Numbered from the stretch's first letter, positions 15,801 to 25,737 are shown. The stretch is DNA of 40,604 nucleotides from an uncultured Bacteroidota bacterium (GCA_903861145.1 CAIOTH010000094.1:1-40604); one strand, 5' to 3'. Notes: generated from the sequence alone by a model not told the origin. Program-made: numbers and translations.

Positions 15801-16598
15801 ATGCAAAAGTTTTGGAAGATAATGAAAAAGGTCCTGCTGGCAGCTTCGGTGCTATCGGCAGCTACTCTTTTTGTTATAGTTCTTACTTCCGCTATTAAGA
15901 AGCAAAATCAACTTGTATGCAGGAATATACACGTAAAAATTGATTACGACTCGGGCCTTGCCTTCCTTACCGAAGCCGAAATAAAGGACAAAGTGAATTA
16001 TATGTGCGGAGGCGCAATAGCCGGCAAACCCTTATCAGGCATTGCTTTCAGCACATTGGAAAAAACCTTAAGACGTAATCCTTTTGTAAAGGATGCTGAG
16101 ATTTTTGTTGACCAACAGCAGGACGTTATTGTGGATATCACTCAAAAGCGCCCAATAATACGAGTAATCAACAACGATGGTGTTAGCTACTATATAAGTG
16201 AAAAGAACGAGAGAATACCGGTGAGTGATAACTTTACTCCACATGTTGCTATAGCGCTCGGCAATGTTGAAATGCACACGGACACAAAGCGCGATAGTGT
16301 AGTACAAGCCGCTCTTTATAAGTTAATACTTTTTGTAAGAAAGGATGAATTTCTGAACGCACTTGTTGACCAGGTATATGTGCTGGAAAACGGTGAAATG
16401 GAAGTTATACCCAAAATTGGCGGGCAAACTATCAGGTTCGGAGCAGTGGATGAAAACATGGCTGAGAAATTTGACCGGCTGAAAATTTTTTACAACGAGG
16501 GATTACGAAAGGTAGGCTGGGATAGATACAAAACAATCGACTTGCGTTATAAAGACCAGGTGGTTTGCGAAAAGAGAGACACAACTAACAAACAATAA
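15801..16598 (+). CDS. ftsQ: Cell division protein FtsQ/DivIB
   Basis: A 265-residue bitopic membrane protein: short basic cytoplasmic part, one membrane segment (about 10-30, LLAASVLSAATLFVIVLTSA), then a periplasmic POTRA-like domain (about 40-118; LTEAEIKDKVN, LEKTLRRNPFVKDAEIFVD, VDITQKRPIIRV) and a beta domain ending in DRYKTIDLRYKDQVVCEKR. FtsQ bridges early and late divisome proteins and binds FtsL/FtsB. FtsQ proteins are poorly conserved; the call rests on the POTRA pattern, the YKTIDLRY end and the murC-ftsQ-ftsA order. Confidence 0.92.
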   Translation: MQKFWKIMKKVLLAASVLSAATLFVIVLTSAIKKQNQLVCRNIHVKIDYDSGLAFLTEAEIKDKVNYMCGGAIAGKPLSGIAFSTLEKTLRRNPFVKDAEIFVDQQQDVIVDITQKRPIIRVINNDGVSYYISEKNERIPVSDNFTPHVAIALGNVEMHTDTKRDSVVQAALYKLILFVRKDEFLNALVDQVYVLENGEMEVIPKIGGQTIRFGAVDENMAEKFDRLKIFYNEGLRKVGWDRYKTIDLRYKDQVVCEKRDTTNKQ

Positions 16599-16608
16599 AT
16601 TTTTAAAT

Positions 16609-18015
16609 ATGGCAGGCGCGCACAAAAAAGAAAATCCGATTATCGTTGGGCTCGATATCGGTACCACCAAAATCGCCGCAATTGTTTCACAACGCGACCA
16701 GCATGGTAAACTTCAGGTATTGGGATTGGGTAAATCTCCTTCCCTGGGCGTTACCCGCGGCGAAGTAACCAACATCAAACAAACCACCGACGCAATTATT
16801 GAAGCAGTAATGGAGGCTAAAAAGCAGTCCGGCCATAAAATAAATGTGGTTTATGTAGGTATTGCAGGGCAACATATTGCCAGCAAGCAAAATCGCGGCA
16901 TTTACACTTTGCCTAATGCCGACGAAGAAATCACCCGTGACCACATTAAGGATATGGTTGAAGATATGAACCACCTTGCTCTCGACCCGGGTGAAAGAAT
17001 TATTCATGTTTTGCCACAGGAATTTACCGTTGACAACATGCACGGAATTAAAAATCCGATTGGCATGTGCGGAAGCCGGCTTGAAGCCAACTTTCACATC
17101 ATAACCGGTAGAGTTGCCGCTGCGCAGAATATCAAAAAATGCGTTGAGCGTTCAGGCTTACAAATGCTTGGCTTGATTTTGGAACCTCTTGCATCTTCAG
17201 CGGCCGTTTTGCATGCTGACGAAATGGAAGCAGGTGTTGTGCTGGTTGATATTGGCGGTGGAACCACCGACGTAGCAATTTTTAAAGATGGCATCATTCG
17301 CCATACTGCAGTAATTCCTTTTGCCGGAAATATTATTACCGAAGACATTATGGAAGGCTGCAAACTATTGCGTCCGCAAGCCGAAAAGCTAAAGATTGCC
17401 TTTGGTAGCGCACTTCCTGCCGAGACTCATGAAAACGAAATCATCTCTATTCCCGGCATAGCCGGCCGCGATCGCAAAGAAATTTCTATGCGCACGCTGG
17501 CTCACGTTATCAATGCCCGTATGGAAGAAATTTTTGCACAGGTTTATTTCGAAATCAAAAGCTCAGGCTACGCCAATTCGTTAAACGCAGGTGTAGTTGT
17601 AACCGGCGGCGGTTCGCAACTAAAGCACTTAAAGCAGTTAGTTGAATATACAACCGGCCTTTCAACACGTATCGGTTACCCATCTTCGTACTTAGCCAAG
17701 AACAATAAGGACGAGTTGAAGAACCCAATGTACGCAACCGGTATTGGTTTGCTGCTTGAAGGTTATAACCAGGTTGAAGAAATGACCGAAGCTGAAAGAA
17801 AGAAATTCTTCGCCACTCAACAGGATGAAGTAGTGATTGAAACACCTAACCAGGAAACAGTTATTACCTCCACTCCTGCTTTCGAACAGGAAGAGGTTGA
17901 AGATTTTGAAACCGAAGAGTTGCCAAAAGCAAAAAAGAATAACCTGCTTCAACAGGTGTTCTCATCAGTTAAAAACTGGTTTGAAGTTGACAATATCGGA
18001 GGGGATTTTAAGTAA
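16609..18015 (+). CDS. ftsA: Cell division protein FtsA
   Basis: A 468-residue actin-like ATPase that tethers FtsZ filaments to the inner membrane and recruits the divisome. The actin-fold motifs are visible: phosphate 1 GLDIGTTKIAAIV (14-26), the 1C domain with RGEVTNIKQTTDAI and HVLPQEFTVD, phosphate 2 VLVDIGGGTTDVAIF (about 207-221) and the adenosine motif VVVTGGGSQLKHL. An acidic linker (about 405-445) precedes a C-terminal amphipathic helix (LLQQVFSSVKNWFEVD) expected to insert in the membrane. It is about 50 residues longer than E. coli FtsA, mostly because of that linker. It lies 10 nt after ftsQ. Confidence 0.96.
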   Translation: MAGAHKKENPIIVGLDIGTTKIAAIVSQRDQHGKLQVLGLGKSPSLGVTRGEVTNIKQTTDAIIEAVMEAKKQSGHKINVVYVGIAGQHIASKQNRGIYTLPNADEEITRDHIKDMVEDMNHLALDPGERIIHVLPQEFTVDNMHGIKNPIGMCGSRLEANFHIITGRVAAAQNIKKCVERSGLQMLGLILEPLASSAAVLHADEMEAGVVLVDIGGGTTDVAIFKDGIIRHTAVIPFAGNIITEDIMEGCKLLRPQAEKLKIAFGSALPAETHENEIISIPGIAGRDRKEISMRTLAHVINARMEEIFAQVYFEIKSSGYANSLNAGVVVTGGGSQLKHLKQLVEYTTGLSTRIGYPSSYLAKNNKDELKNPMYATGIGLLLEGYNQVEEMTEAERKKFFATQQDEVVIETPNQETVITSTPAFEQEEVEDFETEELPKAKKNNLLQQVFSSVKNWFEVDNIGGDFK

Positions 18016-18096
18016 CAGAATACGATTAAATAAATTATAAACGACAAGAAAGGATTTTAACCCCGGTTTATTTCCTGACTTACTAAAACCAAGCGT

Positions 18097-19716
18097 ATGG
18101 AACCATTATTTCAGTTTGATCTTCCTAAAGATCAGTCATCTATTATCAAAGTGTTCGGTGTAGGTGGTGGCGGCAGCAATGCAGTTAATCATATGTATGA
18201 CCAGGGCATTATCGGCGTAAACTTTGTTGTTTGCAATACCGATTCACAGGCTCTCGACATCAGCCGTATTCCTAATAAAATACAATTGGGGCCAGCCTCA
18301 ACACAAGGCCTGGGTGCCGGTGCAAAACCCGAAGTGGGCATGAAGGCCGCAGAAGAATCAATTGAAGAATTGAAGGGCCTTTTATCGAAAAACACCAAAA
18401 TGGTTTTCATTACTGCCGGTATGGGCGGTGGAACCGGAACCGGAGCTGCCCCCGTGGTTGCGCGTATAGCCCGCGAAATGGGTGTACTAACAGTTGGTAT
18501 TGTAACAACGCCCTTCTGGTTCGAAGGCAAAGCACGTTACACTCAGGCAATGGATGGTATTGAAAAACTGAAAGAGTCAGTTGATACTTTGCTTATTATC
18601 AACAACGATAAAATACGCGAAATGTATGGCAACCTTACCCGCAGGGAAGCCTTTAACCATGCCAACAATATATTAGCTACCGCAGCTAAATCAATATCCG
18701 AAATCATAACTGTTCCGGGTGAAATAAACGTGGATTTTGCCGATGTGCAGACTGTAATGAAGAACGGAGGTTCGGCTATTATGGGTTGTGCAACTGCCGA
18801 AGGAACCGACCGTGCATTACGTGCAGCACAGGGCGCTATCAACTCACCATTGCTGAACGACAGCGATATTCGTGGAGCCAAAAAAGTATTGGTAAATATT
18901 ACTACCGGTACCAGCCAGGTTACCATGGATGAAATTGGCGAGATTATGGAATACGTACAAGAGGCCGCAGGAAGCACCGATATTATATTGGGTGCCTGCG
19001 ATGATCCTTCTATAGGCGATAAACTTTCTGTTACCATTATTGCTACCGGTTTTGAATCGGGCAGAAAACCTGCTTATACCGAACAAAAGGTGGTTAAGGT
19101 TTACGAATTGCATGATACACCTGTGGTTCATCAAATGGAAGATACAATAGTTGAAGAAAAGGTTGAAACACCGGTTATCGAAAACAAGGTTGAAGAGCAG
19201 CAAGTTGTTACTCTGCAATTAGAGGACGAAGACCAATTCACGCTGTTTGATACTACAAATCAAGAAACAGTATCTGAGAATGTAATTGAGTTTGAGGTAT
19301 CGCGCGAAGAGCAAAAACTACCGGAAGTAAATTTAGTTGAAGAAGTTACCGAAGAAAAACAGGATACACCTGTTCAACCGGTTGCTGAGCAGATAGAAAA
19401 GAAGGAAGAATACGTTGTTTATACCAAAAAGAGTTACGAAAGCGATTCAGTTGCTTCTTTCCCTCAAGAGGAATTAAGCAAACAATTGGAAGACAGAAAG
19501 AAAATTCTTGCCGGCCTTAGCTATCGTTTTGGCAATAAACAAAACGTAAACGAGTTAGAAAATGAACCAGCCTACAAGCGTAAAGGTTTTGAAGTAAACG
19601 CCGATCAGAATTTCAGTAAAATCAATGATAACTCACGTTTCAGCGTAGGCGATAGCGGTATGGATCGTCCCGAAATCAAAAAAAATAATTCATTTCTACA
19701 CGATAATGTAGATTAA
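18097..19716 (+). CDS. ftsZ: Cell division GTPase FtsZ
   Basis: A 539-residue tubulin homologue that forms the Z-ring. The GTPase domain spans about 15-330 with GGGGSNAVNHM (23-33), the tubulin signature GGGTGTGAAP (110-119), FWFEGKARY and NVDFADVQTVM with the catalytic T7-loop Asp. A long acidic linker (about 335-485, rich in EE, VE and TP) follows, then a C-terminal tail with DNSRFSVGDSG and the terminal FLHDNVD typical of Bacteroidota. The protein is about 150 residues longer than E. coli FtsZ, essentially all linker. The 81-nt gap after ftsA is among the longest in the operon and could hold an extra promoter. A strong terminator follows. Confidence 0.97.
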   Translation: MEPLFQFDLPKDQSSIIKVFGVGGGGSNAVNHMYDQGIIGVNFVVCNTDSQALDISRIPNKIQLGPASTQGLGAGAKPEVGMKAAEESIEELKGLLSKNTKMVFITAGMGGGTGTGAAPVVARIAREMGVLTVGIVTTPFWFEGKARYTQAMDGIEKLKESVDTLLIINNDKIREMYGNLTRREAFNHANNILATAAKSISEIITVPGEINVDFADVQTVMKNGGSAIMGCATAEGTDRALRAAQGAINSPLLNDSDIRGAKKVLVNITTGTSQVTMDEIGEIMEYVQEAAGSTDIILGACDDPSIGDKLSVTIIATGFESGRKPAYTEQKVVKVYELHDTPVVHQMEDTIVEEKVETPVIENKVEEQQVVTLQLEDEDQFTLFDTTNQETVSENVIEFEVSREEQKLPEVNLVEEVTEEKQDTPVQPVAEQIEKKEEYVVYTKKSYESDSVASFPQEELSKQLEDRKKILAGLSYRFGNKQNVNELENEPAYKRKGFEVNADQNFSKINDNSRFSVGDSGMDRPEIKKNNSFLHDNVD

Positions 19717-19744
19717 AGAGTCTCTCCTTTGTTAGTGTGTGTCC

Positions 19745-19784
19745 AAAAAATCCCGGGTAGCCCTATCCGGGGTTTTTTATTTTT
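19745..19784. terminator. Bidirectional intrinsic terminator after ftsZ
   Basis: A 16-bp stem (19745-19760 with 19763-19778, two wobble pairs) has six A at its 5' foot and six T at its 3' foot, then ATTTTT. It serves the dcw operon on the plus strand. The mirror-image A-run lets it work for the convergent nuclease gene on the minus strand. Confidence 0.9.
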
Positions 19785-19805
19785 AGCCGTCGCCAAAGGG
19801 CCAAT

Positions 19806-20573
19806 CTAATTCCGAAATAATTCGTTCAACAGGTTCGAAAGCCGTAGCCCCGCCAAAGCCAGGCGAAGCTTAATAATCGACGCATTTTTATCTGCATAAT
19901 CAACACCAATCGAATCACCTTTAAAATCGTAAACTTTGGGTAGGTACGAGCGTGATTCATTCATCCAAACCAGAATATCGGTTTTACTCTTCTCGGCAAG
20001 TTCCTGTTTAGAGAATGAGGCGATTACCGATTTCAGCGTATCAACATTTATATGTTGCTGCAACACAATGTCATTATCCCACGCCCAATGCAGCGTTGTG
20101 GGCTTGTCCATAAATGTAATATGAATCGCATTGCCCCCCGTATCGCTGGGATAGCCAACATGCAAGGGCATGTGCAGGTCTTCAGTCAGGTGTATCAAAA
20201 TTTTCAAATCAACAGCAACCTGCTCTTTCGAATAAAGATTGCGGTGCCTTAAATGCTCCATCCGTTTATTCAACTCATTAATTACATTTTCTTCCTTATT
20301 GGGTTTGTAGCCTTGGCCCTTTTCAATAGCTATGTAATGCCAGGGTTTCATATAATCATAACTATGGTCCTTGCGCATTTCATCCATCCACAAACCGGCG
20401 TCCGCAAGACTTACATTGCCCAAATAAAATTGTACCGAATCTTTGGTTCTCTGGTTAATATATTGGTACGCAAGGGCACCGATATCCTTGTGCCCATCAG
20501 GCCCCCAACAAAAAGATTTGAGCGGTTGAACAAGTAAGAAAATTGAAAGAAAAACCGTGCTCCTGATTTTCAT
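19806..20573 (-). CDS. Secreted S1/P1-type zinc nuclease
   Basis: A 255-residue exported protein of the S1/P1 nuclease family (three-zinc, single-strand-specific nucleases and 3'-nucleotidases). Residues 1-22 form a signal peptide, and the mature protein would begin with Trp23, which is the expected zinc-binding N-terminal residue (WGPDGH, W23 and H28). The other ligands are present at correct spacing: D64 (AGLWMDE), H79 (WHY), H128 and D132 and H138 (IHLTEDLHMPLH), H162 and D166 (LHWAWD). Location is periplasmic or secreted; a role in nucleic-acid or phosphate scavenging is likely. The C-terminus is compact. It is convergent with ftsZ and shares its terminator. Confidence 0.9.
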   Translation of the reverse strand: MKIRSTVFLSIFLLVQPLKSFCWGPDGHKDIGALAYQYINQRTKDSVQFYLGNVSLADAGLWMDEMRKDHSYDYMKPWHYIAIEKGQGYKPNKEENVINELNKRMEHLRHRNLYSKEQVAVDLKILIHLTEDLHMPLHVGYPSDTGGNAIHITFMDKPTTLHWAWDNDIVLQQHINVDTLKSVIASFSKQELAEKSKTDILVWMNESRSYLPKVYDFKGDSIGVDYADKNASIIKLRLALAGLRLSNLLNELFRN

Positions 20574-20765
20574 ATTGTAGCTTTAAATCGAATTTATCAT
20601 TTGTGGAGTGAATTTATATTTTGTCTTCAAACCATTATATTCGTAATGCTTTTATTTATTAAAGAACATAATATTTTAAGGTTAGGCACAGCCCTTCTGC
20701 CGTATTTGGCAAAAAAACCTGCTGCAATTACAAGAAGTCGGATAACAAATGATATTTTTAAATTC

Positions 20766-22937
20766 ATGTCCACCACCACTGGCTCATTAAAGTCCATTCT
20801 TCAACCTGCCAAAGGTAAAGACCGCCTGCAGCTTTTGCTAAAGCTATGCGATCTTCCCTCATTTTGGGGCGAGGCAGATGAATTACCGCATTTGGAAGAA
20901 GCTAGGCAAACGGCAGCATCAATAGCCGGTACCGATGAACAGGCCAGAACAGTTTACCTTCTTGCCCGCTACTATATGCGCAAAGCTAATTATGAGCATG
21001 CCAGTGGCCTCTTTATTGAGGCGATGCGGCTATATGATAACAACCATAATACCCGCGGCAAAATTGATTGCCAGGTGCGTTTAAGTGCTATTGATAATCA
21101 CCGTTCGCAATTCGAAACCGCCCTCCAATCAATTCAACAGGTTATTGATACCGCTGCACAAGCATCATACAACAAAGGCCACGCCAATGCCTTGCATGTT
21201 AAAGCCAACATTCTGCAAAATTTAGGCAAATTACCCGAGGCCCTTGCCCAATGTAATAAGGAGCTAGAAATATTTGAATCTGTGCAGGATATATACGGCA
21301 TGGCAACCGCATATCATAACATAGCAGTAACCAACGATAGCATGGGCCAATATTCAGAGGCCCTAGATAGTTTGGACTTTGCTTTAAAGATACGAGAGGA
21401 TATTGGCGATCGGTTCGGCATTACTGAATCATTAAATCAAATTGGTGGCATACACTGGAAACGTAGCAGCCACCTGGAGGGGCTGAAATATCTTTTCAGG
21501 GCCCTTAAAATTGAAGACGAAACAGGCGATAAGCATGGCATGGCGGTTACCTATAACTTTATAGGTAATATCAATTCAAATTTAGGCAACTACGAAGATG
21601 CGCTGAAGTACTATGAGCGTGCACAAAAGGTTTGGGAAGAACTGGGAAACAAGAAAGGAATTGCTGCCCTTGATTACAATCTCGGTATAGTTCATTACGA
21701 ATCGGGTAACTATGATGTGGCACTTCAAAATCATTTAAAATCTCTTGAGCTAAACACCGAGATAGGCTACATGGAAGGGATTTGCGCATCGCTTAATTAC
21801 ACCGGTAAGATTTATGCTGCATTGGGAAATTATGAAGAGGCCTTGCGCTACCAGTTAGAGGCCCTTAAGGTTGGTAATAAATTAGGCAACAAACGCCGTA
21901 TAGGTATTGCCCTTACCGGTATCGGAGCAACATTTTACCATCTTGGCAATTATGTTGAAGCCACTCAAAATTTACTTAGTGCCCTGGAAACGGGCCGCGA
22001 GTTGGGAGAGAAAACGATAATAAAAGACGCCTTGCATGCGCTGGTGGAAGTATGTAAAAAGAAGAATGAGTTTGAGGCAGCACTTGAATATTATGATCAA
22101 TACTACCAGGTTCAAAACCAGATAAGCAGCGAATCAATACAAAAGCAAATAACAACACTCAATTTTCAGCATAGCCTTGAGGTGAAAGAAAAAGAATCTG
22201 CATTGTTGAAAGAGAAAAACGAAGAAGTACAACGGTACCTGCACAAGCTCGAAATTTCGAATAACGAATTAAAACAGTTTGCACACGTTGCCGCTCACGA
22301 TTTACGCGAACCTTTGCGCATGATATCTTCATATATCGGCTTGCTGGAGCAAAGTGTAGGCGGTAACTTAAACGAAGCACAGAAAAAATTTATCGGCTTT
22401 GCTATCGATGGAAGCAAAAGAATGGAGTTACTGATTGAGGACATGCTCCGCCTTGCCAAAGTTGATGCCGACCCTAAGGTTGAAAAAATAGAACTCAATT
22501 CAATAGTAAATGAAATAAGGCTTAATCTCGATGCGCTGCTAAAAGATAAGAGCGGCCAAATACTTGCCGACGAACTTCCCGCATTGATGGCTGATAGAAC
22601 TCAAATACTACAGTTATTTCAAAACATAATAGGCAACGGCATTAAGTATAACGAAAGCGAGCAACCTACTATTGTAATTAAACACGAAATAAAAGATAAT
22701 GAACTACGACTAAGCATTGCCGATAACGGCATTGGCATACCGGTTCATTACCGCGAAAAAGCCTTCCAGATATTTCAACGTGTTCCTACAGCTAAAAAAT
22801 ATGCCGGCTCAGGTATAGGCCTTGCAATCTGCAAAAAAATAGTTGATAACATGAGCGGTAAAATATGGATAGAAGATAACCCCGGCGGGGGCACCTTATT
22901 CGCCATGGCGTTTAACAACAGCCTTATAGCACAGTAA
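20766..22937 (+). CDS. TPR-repeat sensor histidine kinase
   Basis: A 723-residue soluble kinase. Residues about 58-457 are TPR repeats; from about 138 they run in eight consecutive units of exactly 40 residues (for example GMATAYHNIAVTNDSMG at 178), a length used by many signalling TPR proteins. A coiled coil (about 465-500) links to HisKA with the phospho-acceptor H511 (HVAAHDLREPLRM), then an ATPase domain with the N-box (NIIGNGIKYNE), DNGIGIP and GSGIGLAICKKI. There is no signal peptide or membrane segment and no receiver domain. The start at 20766 (MSTTTGSLKS) is preferred: the frame opens upstream only with a TTG at 20601 and an AT-rich, non-protein-like stretch. The TPR part may sense a protein or peptide partner. 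Confidence 0.85.
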   Translation: MSTTTGSLKSILQPAKGKDRLQLLLKLCDLPSFWGEADELPHLEEARQTAASIAGTDEQARTVYLLARYYMRKANYEHASGLFIEAMRLYDNNHNTRGKIDCQVRLSAIDNHRSQFETALQSIQQVIDTAAQASYNKGHANALHVKANILQNLGKLPEALAQCNKELEIFESVQDIYGMATAYHNIAVTNDSMGQYSEALDSLDFALKIREDIGDRFGITESLNQIGGIHWKRSSHLEGLKYLFRALKIEDETGDKHGMAVTYNFIGNINSNLGNYEDALKYYERAQKVWEELGNKKGIAALDYNLGIVHYESGNYDVALQNHLKSLELNTEIGYMEGICASLNYTGKIYAALGNYEEALRYQLEALKVGNKLGNKRRIGIALTGIGATFYHLGNYVEATQNLLSALETGRELGEKTIIKDALHALVEVCKKKNEFEAALEYYDQYYQVQNQISSESIQKQITTLNFQHSLEVKEKESALLKEKNEEVQRYLHKLEISNNELKQFAHVAAHDLREPLRMISSYIGLLEQSVGGNLNEAQKKFIGFAIDGSKRMELLIEDMLRLAKVDADPKVEKIELNSIVNEIRLNLDALLKDKSGQILADELPALMADRTQILQLFQNIIGNGIKYNESEQPTIVIKHEIKDNELRLSIADNGIGIPVHYREKAFQIFQRVPTAKKYAGSGIGLAICKKIVDNMSGKIWIEDNPGGGTLFAMAFNNSLIAQ

Positions 22938-23129
22938 ATTAGTGCCGCCAGGAAACTCACCTTTGCTATCCCGTTTTTAGTTCCTTATGCAACTATTAAC
23001 ACTCCCTAAACGTATTTCATTTAGCGCACCCCCTTTTTAGCATGTTGATGGTGTTTATTATGGGATGTTGCTTTGAACGATATTTATAGTGTTGTGGCGT
23101 TGATTGGTTGCTCAATAAAACCTAAAGAT

Positions 23130-23285
23130 ATGGACAGTTTAAAACGTTTTTACTTTAGCCTTACCACCGGTTTGGTAATATTAATAGGCGGAAAGGCAGA
23201 TTTTGGCAAAGTACCAACCGAAACGGTAGCCAGCCGGGTAAGTCGCGAAGTGTTGCATTATAAAACGCACTTCTTTAATTTATAA
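23130..23285 (+). CDS. Possible small exported peptide (51 residues)
   Basis: The 385-nt gap between the two kinase genes holds a 51-codon frame with normal codon choice. It starts MDSLKRFYFSLTTGLVILIG, a basic start and a hydrophobic core like a signal peptide, with possible cleavage near GGKA, leaving about 28 residues (DFGKVPTETVASRVSREV and a short tail). An upstream TTG at 23073 would add 19 residues and hide the signal, so I prefer the ATG. It is either a real small secreted peptide or the 5' remnant of a longer exported protein; the segment after the signal loosely resembles the start of pro-domains in secreted proteins of this phylum. I see nothing else in 22938-23129. Confidence 0.4.
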   Translation: MDSLKRFYFSLTTGLVILIGGKADFGKVPTETVASRVSREVLHYKTHFFNL

Positions 23286-23322
23286 GGCATCTCGCTTTAA
23301 AGTTTGTTGTTCTGTCTTATCC

Positions 23323-25686
23323 ATGAAAAAAGTTTTCCCATACCTCGTTGCTTTTACCATTTTAATCCCCCTCCTTGTATTAATTGGGTGGCAATTTGAT
23401 ATTGAATTTTTTAAGCGCCCGGTACCAGGTTCAGTATTTATGAACCCTGCCACCGCCAGCGGTATTTTATTAGCGGCTATATCGCTTTACCTTTTTACAA
23501 TCCCTAACCGCCCAAAACTGATTGTCGTTGCCCGGTTTCTGGCTGCTTTTGTTTTGCTGCTGGGCACCGCAAAATTTATTGCTGCAATTATAGGATTCGA
23601 TTCAAAAGTGCAGCCTTTAATTTTTAAAGCGCAACTGGCAGCCGAGTTAAACAACAAAGCTTCAAATACAACTTCACCCAACGCTTTAATAAGCGCCATA
23701 CTCATCGCATCTGCTCTTTTCCTTTTTCGCTCTCAAAACATCGCTCTCAGGCGTATAGCCAATTACCTGGCATTATTTGTAATGATCATAGGCCTGTTTT
23801 CTATTATAGGATATGTATATCATATTAAAGAGTATTACGAGGTTCCGTCTTTTTATCCAATGGCGTTGCATACCGCCATTTGCTTTTTTCTTTTAGGCCT
23901 GTCGCTCTTGTTCGCAAATAGCGATGTGGGCTTTATGTTACTTATTAGCAGCCCCAATGTGGCAGGTAAAATTGCTCGCCTTCTTATTCCTGCAATCCTA
24001 ATTATACCGACGGCCTTGGGTTACGTTTGGATTTATGCTCAAACGGCTCTTCCGTTAACGGCAGGGTTCGGCGTTTCGCTGTTAATCATAAGTTTCATTA
24101 TCGTGTTTTTTGTCCTTATATGGTACTTGTCTGTTGCTCTCAATAAAGGTGATTTGGCCCGCCTGGCATCTGAAGAAGAGTTAAGACAAAAAAATGAAAC
24201 ATTAAGAACCACTGAAGAACGACTACTACTCGCCACCGAGGGAACCGCTGCCGGTATATGGGATTGGACCGATATGACGAAGGATGCTGAATGGTGGAGC
24301 GCCCGCTTTTATGAATTACTCGGTTATAGCAATAACGAAATATCCGCTTCGGCAAAAGCTTTTCGCGAAATAATGCACCCCGATGACTTTACCCGTATTA
24401 CCGCCAAACTGAATGAACATTTTCAAAAAAAATCGAGGTTCGAAATTGAGGCACGTCTTAAAACCAAAAACGGTGGTTACAAATGGTTTTTAGGCACAGG
24501 GCAGGTATCGCGTAATAGCGAAGGAAAACCGGTACGCATGGTTGGCTCCATTATAGATATTGACGAACAGAAAAAGGCAAGGGACGTTATCGAGCAACAG
24601 GCCGCATTAATTCAAATGCTACCGGATGGGATAGTATATTATTCCAAAGGAATGAAGTTTGCCGGGTTAAATGAAGGGGCCGAAAAAATGTTCGACCTTA
24701 AGCGCGATGAGGTAATCGGAAAAAATCTTACCGATTTTATATCCTTCTCATTAGGCCCAGGCGAAAAATTTGAAAACTCGCTCGACCAACTTTGGAAAAC
24801 CGGGTTCTACCGGGGCGAACTTCAAATAACAAACCGCGGCACAGGTAAAGCGGTACACGTGCTGGTGAACATCAAAAAAATGGAAAACGCATCGGGTGCC
24901 GAGCCTTTGTTTATGGCCATTTATACCGACCTAAGCCCGCTTCGCATTAATGAAGAACTAAAACAGGCCTTAAAGAGCCTTGAAACCAACAAACAGTACC
25001 TTGAACAATTTGCATACATAAGCGCTCACGATATAAAAGCACCCATCATTACTATATCCGGCTTAACCGAATTAATGGTAAAAAGCAATGCGGTAAAAGA
25101 TGAACACCAGGAGGTATTAAAAATGCTTACTAATAGCGTTAAGCAAATACAGCGTACCAACCACTCGCTCAACAACATTCTTAAGTTGAGAAAGAACCTG
25201 ATGGCTAAAGACTATGCGCACGATCAGTCATTTACCCTAAAGACCATCTTTGAAGATATTAAAAGCGCACTGCAACACGACCTTGATTTGGCCGGTGCAA
25301 CCATCGAAGTTGATTTACACGATGTAGGTGATACGCATTTTCAATACGTTTATGTAAAAAGCATTTTTTATAACCTGTTAAGCAATGCTATTAAGTATCG
25401 CGATATACTGCGACCCCTGGTTATTAAGGCCGAGGCTTTGAAAGTAAACGAAAACAAATTTCATTTTATAGTTGAAGATAATGGCCTTGGTATTGATATG
25501 AAGAAAAACAAAGGAAAAATGTTCGGCATATTTAAGCGCTTCCATACGCACGTTGAGGGTTCTGGCGTTGGGTTGCACATTGTTAAATCAATAGTTGACG
25601 AATACAACGGAACCATTGATGTGCAAAGTGTTCCCGGCGAGGGCACACGCTTTGTTATTGAACTGAATGAAAATATTTTGGCTTAA
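23323..25686 (+). CDS. Membrane PAS-PAS sensor histidine kinase
   Basis: A 787-residue integral-membrane kinase. About eight hydrophobic segments fill residues 8-270 (a MASE-like sensor region). A short coiled coil (about 276-300) leads to a PAS_3-type domain with PAC (about 300-415: GIWDWTDMTKDAEWWSARFYELLGY, then WFLGTGQVSR) and a second PAS (about 425-540: MLPDGIVYYSKGMKFAGLNEGAEKMFDL). HisKA has the phospho-acceptor H569 (YISAHDIKAPI). The ATPase domain has FYNLLSNAIKY, EDNGLGID and GSGVGLHIV. There is no receiver domain, so the response regulator 85 nt downstream is the natural partner. The stimulus is unknown. Confidence 0.88.
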   Translation: MKKVFPYLVAFTILIPLLVLIGWQFDIEFFKRPVPGSVFMNPATASGILLAAISLYLFTIPNRPKLIVVARFLAAFVLLLGTAKFIAAIIGFDSKVQPLIFKAQLAAELNNKASNTTSPNALISAILIASALFLFRSQNIALRRIANYLALFVMIIGLFSIIGYVYHIKEYYEVPSFYPMALHTAICFFLLGLSLLFANSDVGFMLLISSPNVAGKIARLLIPAILIIPTALGYVWIYAQTALPLTAGFGVSLLIISFIIVFFVLIWYLSVALNKGDLARLASEEELRQKNETLRTTEERLLLATEGTAAGIWDWTDMTKDAEWWSARFYELLGYSNNEISASAKAFREIMHPDDFTRITAKLNEHFQKKSRFEIEARLKTKNGGYKWFLGTGQVSRNSEGKPVRMVGSIIDIDEQKKARDVIEQQAALIQMLPDGIVYYSKGMKFAGLNEGAEKMFDLKRDEVIGKNLTDFISFSLGPGEKFENSLDQLWKTGFYRGELQITNRGTGKAVHVLVNIKKMENASGAEPLFMAIYTDLSPLRINEELKQALKSLETNKQYLEQFAYISAHDIKAPIITISGLTELMVKSNAVKDEHQEVLKMLTNSVKQIQRTNHSLNNILKLRKNLMAKDYAHDQSFTLKTIFEDIKSALQHDLDLAGATIEVDLHDVGDTHFQYVYVKSIFYNLLSNAIKYRDILRPLVIKAEALKVNENKFHFIVEDNGLGIDMKKNKGKMFGIFKRFHTHVEGSGVGLHIVKSIVDEYNGTIDVQSVPGEGTRFVIELNENILA

Positions 25687-25737
25687 GTTGCAGACTTGTC
25701 TCTGTGCCCGATACGGCTATATAAATTATCTTAGCAC

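Noticed and set aside
20601-20765. N-terminal extension of the TPR kinase from a TTG start
   Set aside because: The added 55 residues need a TTG start, are unlike the rest of the protein and would put a membrane segment before a soluble TPR array; ATG 20766 is better.
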